Source: Agrocybe praecox
Taxonomy: Eukaryota > Basidiomycota > Agaricomycetes > Agaricales > Agrocybaceae
Direction: 5' to 3'
DNA length: 64,000 nucleotides
NCBI GenBank assembly: GCA_964017145.1
Contig: OZ024849.1
Span: 3,596,001-3,660,000 of the forward strand
This document shows, piece after piece, positions 59,383-64,000 of the stretch. Numbering within the stretch: position 1 is the stretch's first letter; each line of letters begins with the position of its first letter. The position numbers and the translations under genes were made by a program. A model generated the notes under the pieces. The model was not told where the DNA came from, made no database searches, and saw only the letters and a list, made by a program, of their open reading frames with translations.

Positions 59383-60930
59383 TTTAAGGACTTTTTTTTT
59401 TTGTTTCTTGTTTCTTGTTTCTCGTTTCATTCTTCCTTTATTCTTTTTCTTCTTGGTCATTTATTTTGCTTTACTGTTCGTGTTCGTTATGTAGTCTATC
59501 ATCCGTTTACTGGTTTTCTCTCTCACGCATCTTTTCTTTCATCATCATCCCGCAATGTATGTAGCAACCCAGCCTATCAGCCATTCCTACCGTCATCATC
59601 CATCGTTATTATATTCTCTTTGTCGTCTTTATATCGTCGCTGTCGTTCTTGTTAGTACATTGCTTTGAATGATCAATCAATCACTTCCTTTTTATATTTT
59701 CTTCATACTAGTCTTAAGTGGGCCAAATCGTCAAACGATTCTCAAGCACAAGTTCTAAGGTCCACTCGTAATCATTCATTTTATTGGCATGTCAAGCTTC
59801 AAGTCTTCTGCCATTGATACCATTAGGGTTGGTCGAACGAAGCGCCGAAGTGAGGCCGTAGGCCGAACGAAGGTGCTGAGTGAGAAAGGACAAAGGTGTA
59901 GTAGGGAATTCTACTGCACGACCTTTTCGCTTTTATAGCTCTTCAGGTCCTATATTTCTCGATAGCTAGATCGGTTAGATCTGTTAACCATCGCGCTTAC
60001 CGATCTCAACGGTAAGCCTGATTACGATGTTCTATAACAATTAGTAGCTGTGAAGTCTTACATCCCGCGGGATCGCTGACGAATCGCGGCCAGAAGCACA
60101 ACAATCAGTCAGCGAAACGCCGCAGTATCAGTAAGCTGTCAGTTCCAGCGACAACGACCAAAGTAGATCGATGGATATAAATACTTAGCGTAGTGGCTTG
60201 ATGCGGAAGGTAAGGGATTACGTAATGATGGGCGCTTGTTACGTGCTTATGTAATCCACAGTATAGCGCCAACTCGACGCTATTATTATACCTACGCTTA
60301 GGTTAGGTTCGGGTTAGAGGTTAGGCTGTCGAACCGTTCGTTAAGTAGTTAGCTACTGTAGGGTTAGGGCAGCGAAGCGCCGAAGGTGCTGAGCGATAGG
60401 GTTGCAGGGTGAGGGTGATGGGTGAAAGTAGCTGAATAGCTTGGGAGTTTTCTCCAAGCCAGCTATTTCGCCTTTATAGGCTCATCAGCAGCTATTACTT
60501 TCAAGATATTGTTACCTTATCTAAGCGATCTGAGTAAGAGTCGTGATTCGCTTAGTAAATCTGATCGGTTATCGTTAGTAATCTAAGCGATGACTTTGTA
60601 ATCATATGCGCGGGTCTTCGGGCATCTTACTAAGGCCGATCTAGCCTGTTAGTCATCGTCGTGGTATCGATTACCAATAACGAGTCATATTGAATATATC
60701 TGTGTCGATCTGATCGCTCCGTGTTCGATATGTCGACGATCTGACAGAAAACTTAATTAGTCATCAGATAAAAATAGCTGCTTACCAATTTCCTAACCTC
60801 ATTCCGCTGGATTCTTGTAGCTTCGTTAATCCCATGTATCTAGAAGATATGTTGAAATTCTGACTTCATATTCGGATTCCTTGACCTCGAATACCCCGCC
60901 TAGGTGGGTAAAATGATTAAATTCCGTCCA
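59383..60930. other. 3' flank of the Byr4-like gene and repeat-bearing DNA
   Basis: The first ~300 bases are T-rich probable 3' UTR. Further right a motif group gaagcgccgaag..ggtgctgag plus a downstream tttatag..ctc(a)tcag box occurs twice, at about 59838-59955 and 60374-60488, in the same order. No gene is seen. Confidence 0.5.
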
Positions 60931-60960
60931 GGGGATGGCAGGATATGTCGAATACTAGTT

Positions 60961-61415
60961 GTGGACAGCAATGGACAGCAGCTGGACAGCAGCGAGACCG
61001 CCAAACTAAAAATAGATTAGCGCTGATGGCGGTCTATCCCGTTTCGGTCAGCAACATGTCATTTAATTTGGCTGTCTTCGCTGTTTGTCCATCCCGCGAC
61101 TTCGATGACGTCATGAGATTTGGCTGTCTAACCCCTGTTCCCCGCCTCTTTACTGTTGCCTGTCCACATTTTCCCCGCCAGACCGCCTCGCCAGCCAGCC
61201 ATCAGACCGCCGGAAATATCCATCCCTCTCTTTCCCGCGGCTATGGACCGCCATTAGTCAGCCATCAGTCAGCCGGAAATGGCCATCCCCGCTCCCCCGC
61301 CTTAATGGACCGCCATCAGACCGCCATTCCCTATATAGAAATTGCTGTCTGCGCTTTCCCGCGTATATGGACCGCCATCAGACCGCCGTTCCTTATATGG
61401 AAATCGGTGTCTGCG
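60961..61415 (+). repeat. Irregular tandem repeats built on gaccgccatcag and ggacagca
   Basis: Three ggacagca copies at 60963-60990 are followed by about four 51-63-base units at 61203-61415. Each unit carries (c)agaccgcc or agtcagcc, a pyrimidine/GC stretch, then atggaccgccat. The last two units share a gaccgcc(a/g)ttcc(c/t)tatat core. They lie upstream of the OrsD-like gene and may be part of its promoter or of a mobile-element end. Confidence 0.7.
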
Positions 61416-61549
61416 TCTTCCGTCATCCGCGGGGCATCATCAGGGGGTCCTTGCTCACTGTGCTTTGACCCGCTGCTGCTTTGCGCGCACGGGCCACGCT
61501 CATTTCAATTCCCCTCCCGGCCATTAGACTGGTCGCCCTCACGGAAAAA

Positions 61550-62652
61550 ATTATATTCCATATATGGTATATAATCCCTATCTTATCTTATCTGGCCCCT
61601 TGTCCTCTTATCTCTGCGCTTTTAACTCCGCCTGTAGGCTTATCTGATCAGGTACCAGTTCATTAAGTGTCAACACAGCCACTAAGTCCGGTTCCGAGGC
61701 TGCGGTCATCTGTGCGATGGTCATTATCCACCAGGCATATTCTGCCGTGGATTTGTGTTTATCCTCTGTGCTGCTGTTATTATATCATGTATTCATCCTT
61801 TATCCTTCTGTTTTCTGGGTCCACATTCACTGTATACGAAACCAATCGATTGATCTCTCGGTACGTCTTCTCTTCTCGAATTTATCAATCTCCATTTCCT
61901 ACCAGAATGACAGGTGCTTCTCTGTCGATCATAGACATCTGAAGCACTATGTCATTTTTCCCCTTCACTCAAATAGTACCTTATAGCGGGGCGCTCAAAC
62001 TTTTACCCCTCCTTTACCCTTTCTTCCCTCCCTCATTTCTCTTCCCAGCTCCTCTTGACTCTCGTGGACGTCCCATTGTGTACCAACTTGCATCAAGTAC
62101 GTTTTATCTCTTATTTATCTCTTCATTCTAACGCATCTTATAGCTCTCTTATTTCGTTTCTACTCGCATACTCTGTCATTAACGCTTCTCTGGCCCTCTG
62201 TAGTGCGTATAACTCCATTCTGTTGGTCTAGTGCTAACACGTCTTCAGTCTTTATTGCTGCATTAATATTCTCTTCTTACATTTCTGCTCAACTGTATCA
62301 CGGTATGTGTCCTTTCTCACCTTTGAATCGTTACTGATCTTATCCATTAGATCCATCTCGCCTCAAACATCACGACTCTGCTCCAATTAAGTACCAGTAT
62401 TTCATATCTCTGTCAATTCAAATACTGATATATACCAAAGGCTACCACATTTATAACTTTGCTACCAGCTCTGTCGGTACCCTTATTATTTTCTCGTTAT
62501 GATACTAACGTATTCATTAAGATAGTCTTTATATCACACGTATCAGTAAATCTTGTCATCACTTTCTCAACGGGTGGGTTCGTCCTTCCTCTTCACACTT
62601 TCTCTATGCTCACATGTACTGTCGCTGTAGGCCCAATATTATCACGTCAAAT
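61550..62652 (+). promoter_or_regulatory. Pyrimidine-rich 5' region with apparent leader introns
   Basis: After a tatatggtatataatccc box (about 61561) the DNA is strongly T/C-rich. It contains at least three intron-like units: gtacgtcttctc..ctaccag, gtacgttttatc..cttatag and gtatgtgtcc..ccattag. None lies in a long frame, so they would be introns of a spliced 5' leader of the gene starting at 62653. Transcript data are needed. Confidence 0.4.
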
Positions 62653-64000
62653 ATGGATCAAGGTATGTCTTCTCACGCTTGAGTAATTAGTTTTTTTTAC
62701 CTTTGCTCTATAGCTGGCCCCAGTCGCATTCATGAACCCACTCCCGCTAATGATGATATCGATATCACCGAGCCATCCGACTCTATCAAGCCCAACAAGT
62801 ATCGAATCCGCACAGAATATCAGTCAAGCGTGATTGTAAAGTACGCTGACTACCCAAACGGTATCAAAATTCCCCGCTGTGAAAAAGATCAAAAATTCCA
62901 TTGCATTGAATGTGATGTTGGCTACGCTGATCCCAGCAGTCTTCAGGCAAGTTTATTTGAAATGTGACCGTATTTCAGGTGCTCATTCGAATCTTAGAGA
63001 CACGCTCTTGCTGCACATGGGCCTAACAACAAGACAAAACGGGGGCCTTCTACCTCTACGTCAGAGCGGCGCTCTATATCGCAGTTGGCAGTCCAACAGG
63101 CGCCCCGTACTTCCTTTCCTTCTTCAGGAATCCGTCCGAGTACAGAGCGTATGCCTCCAAGGCCACAACCAAACCCAACTTCAACGCCATCTACCTCATC
63201 TCAAAGGCGTCCTGCTTCACAATTGGTGGTTTCAAGGCCCATTAAGCCATCAATACCCCCTCCAACATCGACCTTGAGATCGAAAGCGCCCTCTACTGTG
63301 TCTACTACCTCAGCTGCCGCATCATCGAGGTCAACTATTTCTGTAGCCTCGTCGTCTATCACCTCTGCTGGTTCGGTCTCAAAGTCTACAGCCTCATTTT
63401 CAACGCAAAACATCTCAAGAACGTCATCAGCTATGCCTCAGACCCAACTAAACTCGTATCTCAACGCAGCAATCTCATCTTGGAGCCCTCCTACCCCGCT
63501 ACACGCACCATCAAGATCGACGTCTTTTATTGGACATGAGTCTGCTCCTATGCCACAACATCCTTCCACCTCTGCTCCTCCGTCCACTCTGTATCAGTCC
63601 TCAGCGAATATCAAACAAGAGCTGGTAGAGGATCGAATAAATGTTCCTCCCGGCAGCCTTAGCCAAGTCATCGACCTCACAAACGATGAAGACATATTCG
63701 AATATGAACAGTCTCTACCTCCACCCCTCGACTCGTCATCCTACTTTTACGCTCCCGATGAGCACACTATCCTCAGCGATTCACGTTTCAACCTCGAAGC
63801 ATTTGGAATTTCAATCAATACGCTACTCAAATGCGTCATCTGCCTATCTTGTCATCGAGCAGTTGAATACCGCGGCCTCTATGCTCATATATCCCGTCAT
63901 ATTTCCCATGTCCACATACCCAAGACTCTCCCCGAAGATTTGGAGAAAGCTTTTGGCGTAGTTTCTCTCAAGGACGTCCCGTACCCCACTACCCGTATTC
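62653..64000 (+). CDS. C2H2 zinc-finger / OrsD-like (DUF3505) protein, 5' part only
   Basis: A 10-base first exon (62653-62662) gives MDQ, spliced to 62714-62946 and then to 62998, which stays open to the window edge (about 415 residues visible). A C2H2 finger CIECDVGYADPSSLQ/RHALAAH is formed across the second intron; that intron starts gcaagt, a GC-AG type. A long Ser/Thr/Pro linker follows, then VIDLTNDEDI (SUMO-interacting-like). A second Cys/His motif, LLKCVICLSCHRAVEYRGLYAHISRH, resembles the N-terminal part of the OrsD/DUF3505 domain found in many basidiomycete proteins, some fused to helicases. The 3' part is missing, so the final class is open. Confidence 0.65.

Noticed and set aside
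48188..60330. TTAGGG-like stretches (48188-48207 and about 60300-60370) as internal telomere tracts
   Set aside because: Only two to three imperfect units at each place, mixed with gttagag and gttcggg variants; not a telomeric array.
1..64000. CRISPR arrays, bacterial operons, riboswitches
   Set aside because: The window is clearly eukaryotic (spliceosomal introns throughout). The only regular array is the 21-base minisatellite, which has no spacers.

Overview
This is a stretch of nuclear DNA from a filamentous basidiomycete, most likely a mushroom-forming agaricomycete. Genes are broken by many short GT..AG introns (about 50-80 bases). Several families are typical of Agaricomycetes: lineage-specific multi-membrane-span proteins, alpha-kinases, 'integrase core' proteins, Zn2Cys6 regulators, an AA7 oxidase with a ricin-type lectin tail, and a Byr4-like cytokinesis regulator. 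I cannot name the genus. Introns were placed by eye and checked by reading-frame phase, so exon edges are models without transcript support.

Layout. 0-10.6 kb: a 21-base minisatellite, two related decayed minus-strand loci (about 0.8-1.4 kb and 8.9-9.3 kb), a possible small gene at 2.4 kb, a pyrimidine-rich tract, one intact multi-span membrane gene (6.3-7.6 kb), and a MITE (9.8-10.6 kb). 10.7-14.0 kb: PCNA, with two MCB boxes, a 1.55-kb intron and a roughly 168-residue charged insert. 16.1-21.3 kb: a retroviral-type integrase-core gene, an alpha-kinase gene and a second, truncated integrase-like gene, all on the plus strand. 23.0-24.2 kb: an F-box/LRR-like gene. 24.5-26.4 kb: a non-autonomous hAT element with 8-base target duplication. 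27.8-38.9 kb: four consecutive minus-strand genes that look like a carbohydrate-use cluster (GH5 beta-1,3-glucanase, MFS sugar transporter, Zn2Cys6 factor, secreted AA7 FAD oxidase fused to a lectin). 41.4-50.1 kb: two more multi-span membrane genes around a hypothetical gene, separated by gene-poor, repeat-bearing DNA. 51.2-51.9 kb: a second MITE copy, inverted relative to the first. 53.5-59.4 kb: a 1,879-residue Byr4-like gene. 59.4-64 kb: repeat-rich DNA, then the 5' part of a C2H2/OrsD-like gene that leaves the window.

How parts may work together. The PCNA and Byr4-like genes are housekeeping anchors (DNA replication; septation/mitotic exit). The 27.8-38.9 kb cluster could release, oxidise, import and regulate use of glucan-type sugars, though co-regulation is only inferred. 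The rest is accessory: lineage-specific families and transposon remnants. The best candidates for something undescribed are the PCNA insert, the integrase/alpha-kinase block and the AA7-lectin cluster.
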